From NCBI GenBank assembly GCA_030562195.1, contig JAUJPP010000005.1, positions 32,971,106-33,035,105 of the forward strand: a DNA stretch of 64,000 nucleotides. The letters run 5' to 3'. This document shows positions 1 through 25,294 of this stretch, piece after piece. Source of the stretch: Nipponacmea schrenckii (taxonomy: Eukaryota; Mollusca; Gastropoda; Lottiidae). The translations under genes and the position numbers were made by a program. Under the pieces are notes generated by a model that saw only the letters and a list, made by a program, of their open reading frames with translations, was not told the origin of the DNA and made no database searches. Within the stretch, counting starts at the first letter, position 1; every line of letters begins with the position of its first letter.

Positions 1-120
1 AAACCTCGAATCGATAGCTCAAATATTACAGACTTGACAATCGAACACAATGAAATAACAAATCTAATAGATAAGACTTGGAGTAAAAATGGGGTGTAAA
101 ATAAGAATAAGGATCTTACA
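1..120 (-). repeat. 3' LTR (partial) of BEL/Pao retrotransposon
   Basis: Positions 1-120 match 6247-6366 with four substitutions and one 1-base indel (about 4% divergence). This is the upstream end of the element's 3' LTR, read on the minus strand; the rest lies left of the window. Its minus-strand sequence begins TGTAAGATCC at position 120, as the other LTR does at 6366. A polypurine tract abuts it at 121-130. The divergence suggests a moderately old insertion. Confidence 0.9.
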
Positions 121-130
121 CTCCCCCCTG
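121..130 (-). other. Polypurine tract of the BEL/Pao element
   Basis: The minus strand reads CAGGGGGGAG immediately upstream of the 3' LTR start at 120. This is the expected position of the plus-strand primer of an LTR retrotransposon. Together with the primer-binding site at 5641-5658 it fixes the minus orientation of the element. Confidence 0.8.
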
Positions 131-189
131 TTGGCCTGATATCAGGTCAATATGTCCATTTTTTTTTCGTAAAGAATGTTTATATTCAC

Positions 190-290
190 AGTTACTAGAT
201 TTCCGAAGAGTCAATAGGTTCGCAAAGAGTTACTAGATTCGCAAAGAGTTACTAGATTCCCAAAGAGTCAATAGAATCGCAAAGAGAACA
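190..290. repeat. Short ~20-bp tandem repeats in the retrotransposon 3' untranslated region
   Basis: Four to five imperfect units of about 19-21 bp (AGTTACTAGATTCGCAAAG-like, alternating with AGTCAATAG variants) lie between the integrase stop codon and the polypurine tract. No coding potential is seen. It looks like a small minisatellite within the element's 3' UTR. Confidence 0.7.
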
Positions 291-391
291 TTCACAATAA
301 GTCACACGATTCTTAAGCCCTAATATATATTAAGAGTAGCTAGTTTCACTGAGAGTTCTAAAGTCCACCATAATCTAATTCATATACACTA

Positions 392-1365
392 TTAAGATGT
401 CAGTTCCGCAAACCATTGTCTTCGCAACTTCTCTCCTTCCGTAGCTGCTGTTCTTCTTGGTCTCGACCTTGCAACAGGTTTACATTGCTTGTTAACATCT
501 TCCATGGCATTAGAGACGCAAGTATCCGGGTAAACATGAGGAGTATCATCTTCAGGAACAATTTCAGAATCGTCAAATCTAGCGTTGATTTCTAGAGGAT
601 ACAAATTCTGGAGAGGTCTATGTAAGGTATGAGTTTTACGATTCTTGTTGCTGACACGAACTATCGCACCTCGAGCAATACCATCGACTCCTTTGATTAA
701 TTGTTCTACCATTCCCATTTTCCAAAATCCTCTAGGATGATCTTCGTCATGAATCAAAACGATATCACCCTCACATGCAAAACTTGAAACCTTAGGTGAC
801 AATCTGCGGTTATGGTAATGCGAGTTCCTCAGTTCCATTAGGTATTCCTTCTGCCATCTTTTCCAGAAGTGGTCCATAACCATTCTAACGTGTTTCATCC
901 GCTTACTAAGATCATCTTTAGGGACATTGAAATCATCATCATTAGGTAAATGTCTGTCTGGCAAGCTTGCAATTCGATGACCGCATACTAGGTGAGATGG
1001 AGTAAGGGGTTCTTCAATGTCTTCTGTTGAAATGAAAGATATCGGCCGAGAGTTTAACATCATTTCAACTTCTGTTATTGCTGTAAAGAGTTCATCATAA
1101 GTCATTCTTGCTCGAGCACAAGTTTTCTTCAAGCATCCTTTTACAGATCGTACCAGACGTTCATAAAAGCCTCCCCACCAGGGAGCTTTGGGCAGGGTAT
1201 AAATTTACTTCACGTTATACTTAGCAAAGTATCTCTGAACCATTTGCTCCCTTAATATTTTGATTATCTCTCCAACAGCAGGTTTGAAGGTACTAGCGTT
1301 ATCTGATACAACGACAGATGGAATAGATCTTCTGGCTGTAAATCGTCGGAAACATCGATTCCTTT
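392..1365 (-). pseudogene. BEL/Pao integrase remnant, N-terminal half deleted, internal stop
   Basis: The C-terminal part of a BEL/Pao integrase. The frame holds the second catalytic aspartate (VVVSDNASTF near 1285-1310), the APWWGGFYERLVRS block and the BEL-specific C-terminal domain with its HPRGFWKMG and LHRPLQNLYPLE motifs, ending at 392. An in-frame TAA at 1205-1207 separates the aspartate block from the rest. The zinc-binding HHCC region and first catalytic aspartate expected after the RNase H region are absent. The upstream pol frame runs straight into this segment in another phase near 1365, which indicates a deletion of several hundred bases. The integrase cannot be functional in this copy. 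Confidence 0.88.
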
Positions 1366-3620
1366 CGATTATTTAAAGTTTTTTCAATGTCCTTTATCAA
1401 CAAATTCTCCGAGTGAGCAATATCGCTGCTTGAAAGTTCCATGTCTGGACGACTCTCTGTGTCGCGCCGTTTTGATTTTAACAGAGTTACAAATTTAATG
1501 ACATACGCAGTAATTCTAAGGAGTCTATCCTTTTTGCTAAAGTTTTTACAATCAATCAGATTTTGAATTCCCACACACTCATTTCCGACCAATAACGTGA
1601 CCGAGTTAGTTTCTAATTGTTTCCGAAATCCAACTTTCATCTCGCACAGGCAATCGTCTTTGAATGTCTCAAGGTTCACATCGTCAAACGATGTTTCTAC
1701 ATCCTGGGTTGCTTTAAGCCAATCAGGTCCAAACCACCATAGCAAACAGGTAGCTAATTCACTGGGATTAATTCCCCTTGAAAGAATATCAGCGGGATTA
1801 TCCTGGCCTGGACAGTGTTTCCAGCATAATTCACTTTCCGGTATTAATGTTCGAATCTCATCAACACGATTTTGGACGAATTGCTTCCATTCCTTATTAG
1901 GTTGAGTTATCCAATAAAGAGCAACCTTAGAGTCCGAGTAACAGATAGAGTCTAATAAATCGATTTCGGGTCTTAGAGCACCCTTTATATTGTCAATCAG
2001 TCTTGCTAACACGAGTGCGGATAGCAATTCTAAGCGGGGTATCGTCTGTTTAACTATCGGTGAGACTCTCGTTTTTGAAGCGATGAACCGAATATAGGAC
2101 TCCTTTTCGGTAACAATTCGAATATATACTACCGCACCGTATACTGATTGAGAAGCATCACAAAATCCAATAAGTTGGTACGAAACGGGATCTTCATAGA
2201 CATCAAACAGGTAACATCTAGGTAAACATACTGGCTGCATAGAGTATAAACCATCAACTAAACTGTCCCATTTTATCTTGAATTCTCCATCGAGAGGTGT
2301 GTCCCAATCTCGCTGATCCTTGCAGAGTTCTTGAAATAGTAGTTTGAACTGGATGATTACAGGTGATATAATTCCAAGAGGGTCGTCAAACTTCGAAGCA
2401 AGACTAATGACGTTCCGTTTTGTTGGTTCCAGCATCTTTGCTTCAGAGGCTATATACTGTAAATTAAAGATCAATTCATCCTTTTCGTAATTCCAGTTGA
2501 TACCTAGTATCTTTTGTTCACTTTCAGATGTTGTTCCGATTGTTGGTGATCCAAGTGAACTTCTTGTATAAGTCTCCTCTTCTTCAAAAACTGGGTGTGA
2601 AGAGATGTTCGATTCTAGAGGTAATTGTTCTTCACTAGATTGTATACGACGTCTTAATATTTCTGAATTGGTAAGGAATTTTCTGAGATTAAAGCCAGCT
2701 TCAGATAATCGTATCTTCGCCTTCAAATACATGCTGTAGGCATCTTCTACGCTGTCAGGTCCGGTTGAAATATCATCTACGTATATTGAGTTTAGGAATT
2801 TTTGAACAAATTCGGGGTCTCCGTTTTCAAACTTTTCAATGTGGTGTTTGATGGTAGCGTTGAGCAAAAACGGACTGGATGAGACGCCGAAGACTACTCT
2901 AGTGAATCTAAGGATATTAATCTCTTGATTTCCTTCAATATCATCTATCCACAGGAACCTTAAAACATCTCTATCTTCGTCGGCCATCCGAACCATTAGA
3001 AACGCCTTTTTGATATCCCCTGTTAACGCAACGCGATATGAACGAAATCTTAACATGATATCCATTATTTTCTGGGTCAGAATCGGTCCGGTGTAGACGC
3101 AATCATTTAATGACGGGCCAGTAGACCTGGCTGATGCATCATACACAATTCTAAGCTTTGTGGTAGATTTATCTCTTCGAAGTACAGGGTGGTGTGGAAT
3201 ATAGTGTATTTTGCCAATGGGTATTTTCGTTTCTTCAGACTGATGAACTACTTCGACTATTCCCTTTTTTATCTGATCTCTAATGACGTTATCATATTCT
3301 TTGAAGATTTCAGGTTCGCGTCGAAGACGTTTAAGGAGGTTTTGGAGACGCTTCAAACTCAATTCATAATTATCCGGATGCACGGGATGAGCCATTTTCC
3401 ATGGTAGGTGGACTTCGGTATAGTTCTCTTTGAAGGATATATTTTCTAAGAATTCTTCGTAGACGGATTTTGACCCTATGCCAATTGATTCCAAGTCCCA
3501 GAATTTCTTCAGTTGGCCAGTTAGACTATCATCATAATCCACCACTTGTGTGGAACATTTAAGGACGTGTGTTGTGATTAGAGTGTTTGAACTTTGAACC
3601 TGCCGGAAACTAGATTCCAA
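1299..3620 (-). pseudogene. BEL/Pao pol: reverse transcriptase and RNase H
   Basis: A 773-codon open frame with reverse transcriptase hallmarks: the LRIVYDAS block near residue 155, TGDIKKAFLMV near 200, FGVSSSPFLLNATI, and the catalytic YVDD box (SIYVDDISTGP) near residue 280. A Pao-type RNase H follows (FCDASQSVYGAVVY and IPRLELLSALVLARL). It joins the protease frame at 3578-3620 only through a frameshift and the integrase only across a deletion near 1365. The polymerase core reads open, but the polyprotein is broken on both sides. Family assignment to BEL/Pao is firm from the RNase H and integrase layout. Confidence 0.92.
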
Positions 3621-4609
3621 TAATGATCAGAGCCTATAAGAATATCAATTTCTAGTCCGAGTTCACCTGTGGTGTAGTCAGCCAACCAAAGTCCGGATAA
3701 ATGAACATATTTTCGAAAGGCCGGTATAACGAACTGGTTTTGTAGTGGGTCGCAGACAAATGGTACCACGAAGGCTGTAAAATTCATATTAATTCCGTCG
3801 TCCGTCTTTATACACAAGTCTACCAAATCAACAGTTTGTAGACCTTCTTCCTTCGAACCAAAGGTTTTAATTCTAATGCTTTGTCGTCCTATGGATTGCA
3901 AGTTTAATGCATCCCTCAATCGTGTTGTTATGTACGATCTTTGGCTACCACTGTCCAATATAGCCCTGGACGTCATGCCGATATTAGGATAGTTCGGATT
4001 GTATACATAAGGCTTGGCTGTTTGAAGAAGAACAGGAAAGGATGTACACGTGCCAGCGTACATACATGCGACTGGTGATTGATCATTTTTCTTTGAAGAG
4101 CTGTATCCACTATATTGAGGTATAAACTGTCTAGCATCTTGGCTTAGAGTTGAATTCGAAGACTGATTTCCACCATGGGCATCGGGAGGTCTTGATTTGT
4201 AATCAGTTGTTGAAGTGACTGTACATATGCTTATATGATGGCGACTGCTGCATTTTAAACATTTCATATTAGAAGGGCAATTCCTGGCAAGATGGTTCTT
4301 CTTTAAGCATATAAAACAACGCCCATAACGTCTCAACATGTTCTTTCTATCTTCGATGTGTGTCACTGTCTTACAGCTGGCGGAAGGATGACTCATTCTA
4401 CAAAAGGTACAGGAGGGTTTATTAGAGGAATCATTTGGTAGTAAGGCTGTAGCCGTAGACACATTCCTATTGGTGTAATTCAATCGCTTAGTTGGTAGCA
4501 GAAAACTGTAAAGAACTGGCATTGGTAGTAGACCTAGAAGCTCTCTCCCTAGCTTCCAATTCCTTTCGAAAGATGTCCAATAATTCATCCAACACCCAAT
4601 TATCACCAT
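3578..4609 (-). pseudogene. BEL/Pao gag nucleocapsid zinc knuckles and aspartic protease
   Basis: The frame carries CCHC-type zinc knuckles (CFICLKKNHLARNC, then CLKCSSRHHISIC) typical of a Gag nucleocapsid. A retropepsin-like aspartic protease follows, with the active-site triad in AILDSGSQRSYI near residue 215 and a later ILIGSDHYW block. It overlaps the preceding gag frame (4488-5162) and the following RT frame (to 3620) in different phases. Pao elements usually encode gag-pol in one reading frame, so both junctions are probably frameshift lesions rather than programmed shifts. The first ~30 codons here are likely a shadow of the gag frame. Confidence 0.85.
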
Positions 4610-5415
4610 GACTTTCTCTGCTTATGGTCAGCCGCATATCATGAGGTAATTTGTTCATCAATACAGAGGTTCCGTAAGTTTCTGAAGCTATTCCGAGGGA
4701 CCTTAAACTTCTCACATTAGATTCTACTGTGTCATACAGTTGTCGAAGAGCTTTAATATTCTGGTTAGAAGTGACAGGTTCTAAGCCTAGCAGCAATTCC
4801 ATGTGTCGGTTAATAATTTGTTGTTTATTACCAAATCTGTGCTGGAGGATCGAGACTGCTTCGTCATAATTGGCGGCTGTGAGGGACAACCCAGAGATTG
4901 CATCTGACGCAGATTTTTCTACTAGTGATATCAAGTAATTAAATTTATCTATCGCCGAAACAGAAGGATTGTTGTGTACCGAAGCTTGAAAGGAGTCCCA
5001 AAATGTTTGCCATTTGCTAAGGTCACCGTCAAATTTCCTTAAATCTAATTTGGGAAGTTTTATACAGGGTTTAGCCTGGGGCTGGGAAGTGGAACTGTCG
5101 TCTTTATTAATCTCTATAGGGTTGGCAATGTCACTCTTTGCCCTAGGCCTAGACATATTCATAGGGTCATTTGAAAGACTGGCTTCTAATCTGGTTAAAG
5201 TAAGTTCAATGATGTCCTAATATTCGTCTGACAATTCGATTTCATCAATGATGTCATCTTCATCGATGCCAAATTTGAGTCAATTGAACAGACAACCGGT
5301 CGAAATTGATAGGCGTCAGACTGTCCAAGATTTCGTCTGCCTTTCCAGCGAGTCGTTTAACAGCAGCTCGGTGTCCGTCTCGAATTTTTATTTTTCTGCT
5401 TATTCTAAGTGGCAT
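4488..5415 (-). pseudogene. BEL/Pao gag (N-terminal and capsid region), frameshifted
   Basis: The probable original gag start is the ATG at 5413-5415, which opens a basic N-terminus (MPLRISRKIKIRDGHRAAVK). This frame is lost near 5280 and a stop lies at 5217-5219 in the continuing frame. From 5162 to 4488 the frame is open and matches the conserved Pao gag block (LPKLDLRKFDGDLSKWQTFW; LPHDMRLTISRE). It ends just before the zinc-knuckle frame begins in another phase. At least one stop and two frameshifts therefore affect gag. Confidence 0.82.
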
Positions 5416-5640
5416 AATTAAGGTTAAGACTTTAATTTTTTAAACAGTTAGTTGCAGAAGAGTGAAAGTAAAAATAAACCAACCATAGTCAATGTAAAGG
5501 AAACACAAGTTGACGATCGGGTCCAAAGGTCAATCTGAGAATTCTAAAAAATGTCTTTTGGGAATAATTCCACTAAATCCTTTAATGCTAAAACATTCCA
5601 CTATTTCCTTTTAGTTTATATTATTATCCGAAAGTTCGCG

Positions 5641-5658
5641 ATCCGTCTCGTCGGACCA
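5641..5658 (-). other. Primer-binding site of the BEL/Pao element
   Basis: Directly next to the 5' LTR, the minus strand starts TGGTCCGACGAGACGG, so the + strand ends in a tRNA-3'-end-like sequence finishing in CCA. This is the expected place and form of a tRNA primer site. The tRNA species was not identified; the end resembles tRNA-Tyr loosely. Confidence 0.7.
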
Positions 5659-6366
5659 TGTAGGAGAGTTGATTCTTTTCCTTCATGCGAGGTTCCAAAT
5701 AATATGAGAGCGCAGCTCTCTCGACGGCGAAGCCGTCGAGAGCGAAGCTCTCTCTTATGGTAACATGCATACATGAATATGCATCAGAAGAACTTTGCAC
5801 CACTGGTAGTAAAAAAAAAAAAAAAAAAAGATGGCCGCCATGGGGGCTGCCATGTTTGTATACAGGTCGCAGTCAATCAAGGTAGTCTCGAAGTGAATAT
5901 TCTGGAATATTGTACCCTATTTAAAAACCTTATGTTTAATCTTAATTTTTCCTGAATGTTCTATGCGGGATTTCCATAAACAAGTTTATCTCAATAAGAG
6001 TTGTCTTGCCGTCGAAATTATGTTGACAGGGCGTTTAGTGACGTCACATGCTATTTATGACGTCGAAATTTATCAATGAATGACATTATTTTGCGTATTC
6101 ATTGTCATTATTATCAATAGCCCTAGTCTGCGCTCTCATTTAAGACCATGCCTTATTCATATTACAGAATTCAAACGTCCAAGAAACACATTTGTTTACT
6201 CAAAGTAAAGAAACTTACAACTTCCGATCAAATTAGACTCGACTATCAAACCTCGAATCGATAGCTCAAATATTACAGACTTGACAATCGAACACAATGA
6301 AATAACAAATCTTATAGATAGACTTGGAGTCAAAATGTGGTGTGAAATAAGAATAAGGATCTTACA
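5659..6366 (-). repeat. 5' LTR of BEL/Pao retrotransposon (708 bp)
   Basis: On the + strand the LTR begins TGTAGGAG and ends GATCTTACA, so it has TGTA...TACA ends. The inner end abuts the primer-binding site and the outer end stops where identity with 1-120 stops. It contains a strong hairpin (5718-5742) and a run of about 20 adenines near 5811-5829. The outer end lies 440 bp upstream of the LSM3 start codon, with the element transcribed away from LSM3. Confidence 0.85.
5718..5742. repeat. Perfect hairpin in the 5' LTR
   Basis: CTCTCGACGGC, loop GAA, GCCGTCGAGAG: an 11-bp perfect GC-rich stem with a 3-base loop, extended by a partly paired outer arm (5706-5754) rich in GAGAGC. On the minus (transcript) strand it sits near the U5/primer-binding-site end of the LTR. 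Confidence 0.75.
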
Positions 6367-6805
6367 AAGCTCTACCGTATAAAAATAACATTATTTTTGT
6401 CATGGACCAGTCACATTATGTTTGTGTTAATATACTGACATGGTCCGTTCCTATTTCTTGTTGGAACTTTGAAAAATTATTATATACTTTCAAAGTGAGC
6501 CTAAGAAATTTGCGAGGAACGGTAGAATTAAGTTATTATTTAACTACTAAGTGTGCGCATGTTAGTTTATCTTGTCTGGCAATTTGCAGACTTACAAATT
6601 AACAGATGACAGATTTGTTAAAGACTATCTTCTCATCATTCTAGCAATTCCTCACATAATAAAACAACACTTTGGTATGCATTTACGTTTTGTAAAAAAA
6701 TTTATCGTTTAATAATTATTTATGTAATTTCTCTTAAATGTATCAAATAGGGAAATTTGCATTTTTAGTCAAACCTAAAAGGAAAAGATAACTCTATTTA
6801 AGAAA
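6367..6805 (+). promoter_or_regulatory. Spacer between the retrotransposon LTR and LSM3; presumed LSM3 promoter/5' UTR
   Basis: This 439-bp AT-rich stretch separates the LTR end from the LSM3 start codon. No open frame of interest or obvious TATA element was recognised. By position it must contain the LSM3 transcription start. That is inference only. Confidence 0.35.
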
Positions 6806-9023
6806 ATGGCGGAAGATCAAGAACAGGTTCTCAGTTTTAGTACATAAACAAATATATCACGCTGTTGCCATTCTATTAACATCAATTTCAATTTCTGTTA
6901 TGTTTGTCAAAATTGGCATTCGCTGTGACACGTTCGAATTTCTTTGTCTTTTCTTTTGTATTTTTTCGTTTGAAAAACGTGTTGGTTGGTTCGATTTGCC
7001 CACATCCACCCAGCAATCGGGCATACCCTAAAACCTGTCCGTGTAAACCGAATTTTTTACCTCGGTCTGTGCTTTCGTAATTCCAATTATATGTTGTTAT
7101 TACAACCACGCTCACCTAAAACCTGATACGAGATATCAGATATCAGATAATTATAGTAACAATTTTACCAATTTTTCTTTACGAGCCTCTAAAAGCTTGT
7201 TTTGAAGTTTTTTTTAGGGGAATATGATTGCATTCATAATTGCTTGCTCCCAGTAGGCCCCTATAATGTCTTTTTTTCAGACGACATTCTAGTATGTTGA
7301 CCTTTTACAAACTTAATGAATTCAATTTAAACATAGAACTACAATACTATGATTTAAATTTGACGTAAACAATGTAACAATTTTGTTTAATTTGTTATAC
7401 AATGTTATACATCAGACTGAATTAGGTTATGTGTGTTATATCACAGTTAAAATGCAATCCGTTGGGAAATATTGTGAACTTCTTCCAAATGTACATTTAA
7501 AAAAAATGATTGGTGATTTTACGGCCTGATATGCAAAGAATTTATTGCAAAATAGTTTGAGATCGTTTCCTGGTCGTTTTTCTGCTCAGTTCTTTGTCGG
7601 TTCACGTTTTTATTGGTCGTTTCTGGTCTGTAATACCAAGTATCAGGGAAATAGTTATATTCAAAACTTCCTTGAATATTATCAAAAAGGCAAAATAACC
7701 AATTTTAAGGTAGTAGGCCCTAAAGACAATTTTGAAAAATATTTTGAAGACGTGTTCCATAAATAAATCAAGAAAATAAAGGTTTAAACATTTATGGGGT
7801 GGCTTGCTATTCTGTGCATCCCCCATGTTCTTTATAGGCCTCTAACAGTAATTGTTTTAGTTGTGATATCTGATATTGAAATACCTTAGCAAATATGAAT
7901 GAAGGATTTATTTTTGCGTTGATCAGGAGTTCTGAATTCCAAAAATTTTTTCAATGAAATATCATCTCGTGAAACCACAAATATTTAACAGATGTCGCAA
8001 ATACGCACATGAAAACTGAAAGTACCGGTACATTTAACAATCCAACCCTATTTCAAACATAAGCTGTTCCATTACTAACCGTGGTGACAGGCGATTATGA
8101 GTTAGACCAGAAAGTTTTCGATAGATTCGACAGTTCATAAAAAAAACTGGTAAAATTATTACTATAAATATCTGATATCTGGTATCTGGTTTTAGGGTAT
8201 GCTAATCTGTCTAATATAACTTTTTACCTATTTCTAGCAAGTTCCAGCCCAGACTGTAGAAGAACCATTGGACTTGATCCGTTTAAGTTTAGATGAAAGA
8301 ATATATGTAAAGATGCGAAATGACAGAGAATTAAAGGGAAGACTACATGTAAGATTTTGTTAATCATTTGGCTACATTCTTCAATCAAATGATTCAATTA
8401 GTTATGATACTTTATATCTTGGTTTCACTATCTGACTTAGTCTGACTAACATATGGAAGATGCATAGTGGTGAGGATGTGGCATTGATGTCCACGAAATT
8501 GTTGAAATAGACTGATATTTAAAAAACATTTTAACACTAGGCATATGATCAGCATTTAAATATGATAATGGGGGATGTTGAAGAAACTGTTACAACAGTT
8601 GAAATAGATGAAGAGACTTATGAAGAAATATATAAGGTACTGTATGACACACTTGTTTGTTTTGTCAGAATTTAATCCAATATATTATACAACAGTTTAA
8701 GGAGTAAACTAAGATCTTGTGCCAATTATCATCAAAAATGTATGAAAAATGCACATTCTTCCAAAAAATGTCCTAAAGATCAGACTAGCAGTTAGTCATT
8801 TACAAAATCTAGTCAGAAATTATGTAAAAAATCTAGTCAGAAATTATGTAAATATAAATCAACAATCAACAGCTATGCTGTTTACCTACTCATATTACTA
8901 ATTCAATAATTTATAACTTTTGTTTCTGTTTCCTTTCAGTCAACTAAAAGAAATATTCCCATGTTATTTGTGAGAGGAGATGGTGTTATTTTAGTTTCAC
9001 CACCAATGAGGACTGGTTCCTGA
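6806..9023 (+). CDS. LSM3: LSM3, U6 snRNA-associated Sm-like protein
   Basis: LSm3 is a subunit of the LSm2-8 ring (U6 snRNA 3' end, splicing) and the cytoplasmic LSm1-7 ring (mRNA decapping and decay). Four coding exons: 6806-6826, 8238-8348, 8541-8636 and 8940-9023, all phase 0, giving 103 aa (human about 102). The Sm fold is complete: Sm1 motif in exons 2-3 ([20 protein letters not shown], then [15 protein letters not shown]) and Sm2 in exon 4 ([18 protein letters not shown]). The start is supported by MAEDQEQ ending phase 0 at an unusual donor (CAG|GTTCTC); the reading otherwise stops within 15 bases. Intron 1 (1.4 kb) carries an inverted-repeat element. The gene is tail-to-tail with MKLN1. 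Confidence 0.95.
7112..8201. mobile_element. TIR-bounded sequence in LSM3 intron 1
   Basis: The segment near 7112-7168 (CCTAAAACCTGATAC, then ATATCAGATATCAGATA, then ATTATAGTAACAATTTTACC) is repeated inverted at 8147-8201. The arms are about 55 bp and imperfect. Another copy of the outer motif (GCATACCCTAAAACC) lies at 7019-7033. No transposase frame lies between. This suits a non-autonomous DNA transposon, but no target duplication was defined. Confidence 0.45.
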
Positions 9024-10408
9024 ATTATCTTTTTTTTTCTATTGTACATTCTACTAAGGTTGCTGGCAAGGAATGCACGGCAACACTATGTTTTAATAGT
9101 GTCATTGCGGGATTTTATTTAAAATGTAAACAAATAATTGACTTAGTTAAAGTTAAAACAAATCACTTGTACATTATTTTGTGCTATTTGTATCAGAAAG
9201 ACAAACATGTATATCTTAATGGTGAGATCAGAGAAGGGTTATTACCAGAACATGGATATTCATAATGTTTCACTAACAGGTTTCTTAAATTGTAAATCTT
9301 AAAATGCTTGTGAGTATGTATATCAATGGTTGGTGTATAGGCAAAATGGTTTCACATTCAAGGCATATGTGCAATTATTGCAACTATGCATATGAGATGT
9401 CAAATCAATATTTCTTTCTTATACCGTACTCTTTAATATGTCCATCAATACTAAAATTAAATTATCAGAACAAAACTGGGTGTCAGTGTTTTTGTTTTAT
9501 TTAGTAGAAGAATTAAACCCTTGAACTGCAATTCGTGGAGTCATAGAGATATATTCCAATGTGTTTATTAAACAAGAAAAAATAACTAGAGCAGTTGGTT
9601 AATATTATATTACATTAGTTCGCATTCAAAATATACAAACATTCATTTAAATATCTCAATCAATACATCTGATGCACTCAAGTTTATTCTGTACTTTTAA
9701 GGACAGTTAGTCCACAGATCTGCTGCATAAGTGATGGGAGAGGGGTGAAGTTTATATTTCAAGAATTATGCCATCTGGAGTGTTAAAAAAAAATTGAACG
9801 AGGGCAATAACTCTTTAAATATTTTCTAATTTGAAATAGGGTTTATCTTTGAGTGATAAACCAAATATATGCTTCCAGCCTTGCCAGGAATATAAAAAAG
9901 TCAAAAAGCCTGCTGAAAAATCTACGAGAAAAAAAAGCAAGGAATCTGCCAAATTAGGGACATGCACATTAAAGAATATAATAGATCTACAAAAATTTAT
10001 AAAACATTGCTTTGAACAAGCAATTGAATTATTCTTATACCTACAATTGGTTGCCAACAATGTTACAACCAATCAAATTTCATGTAGTAACATTATTTTA
10101 GTGTTTATCAAAATCTGAGTTAAATCTACATTATTATACAATGCAACAATGTAACATTTAGGCTCTATGTAACTTCACTTAATCAACCTTATAGAACTAG
10201 AGTTTAAGAAAATATTTCTTCAGATTTTCAAGTCATGACCTTAAAAATGTAAATTTAATATGACCTGATATGATGCAATTAACTTCTAAAAAATTTAAAT
10301 ATTGAGTATTTGATGCCTGTCAAAAGAGACTAGGCTTCATTTATGCCCACAGCATGGTTTACAGGAAATAATTCCTCAGGCCTGCTTTTAATATTATGAG
10401 ACAATAAA
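9024..10408. other. Convergent intergenic spacer LSM3-MKLN1
   Basis: This 1.4-kb AT-rich spacer lies between the two stop codons and must hold both 3' UTRs. I see no conserved coding segment, repeat unit or RNA gene in it. Open frames at 9304-9504 and 9815-10118 are unconserved in appearance. Confidence 0.5.

Positions 10409-25294
<14,886 letters not shown>

Larger units (their letters stand above)
1..6366 (-). mobile_element. BEL/Pao LTR retrotransposon, defective, left end outside window
   Basis: In minus-strand order it holds: 5' LTR (6366-5659), primer-binding site, gag, zinc knuckles, aspartic protease, reverse transcriptase, RNase H, truncated integrase, polypurine tract and 3' LTR. 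The internal region is 5,538 bp. Lesions include stops at 5217-5219 and 1205-1207, several frameshifts, and loss of the integrase N-terminal half, so this copy is non-autonomous. The target-site duplication cannot be checked because the other end is missing. No env-like frame is seen. Confidence 0.92.
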
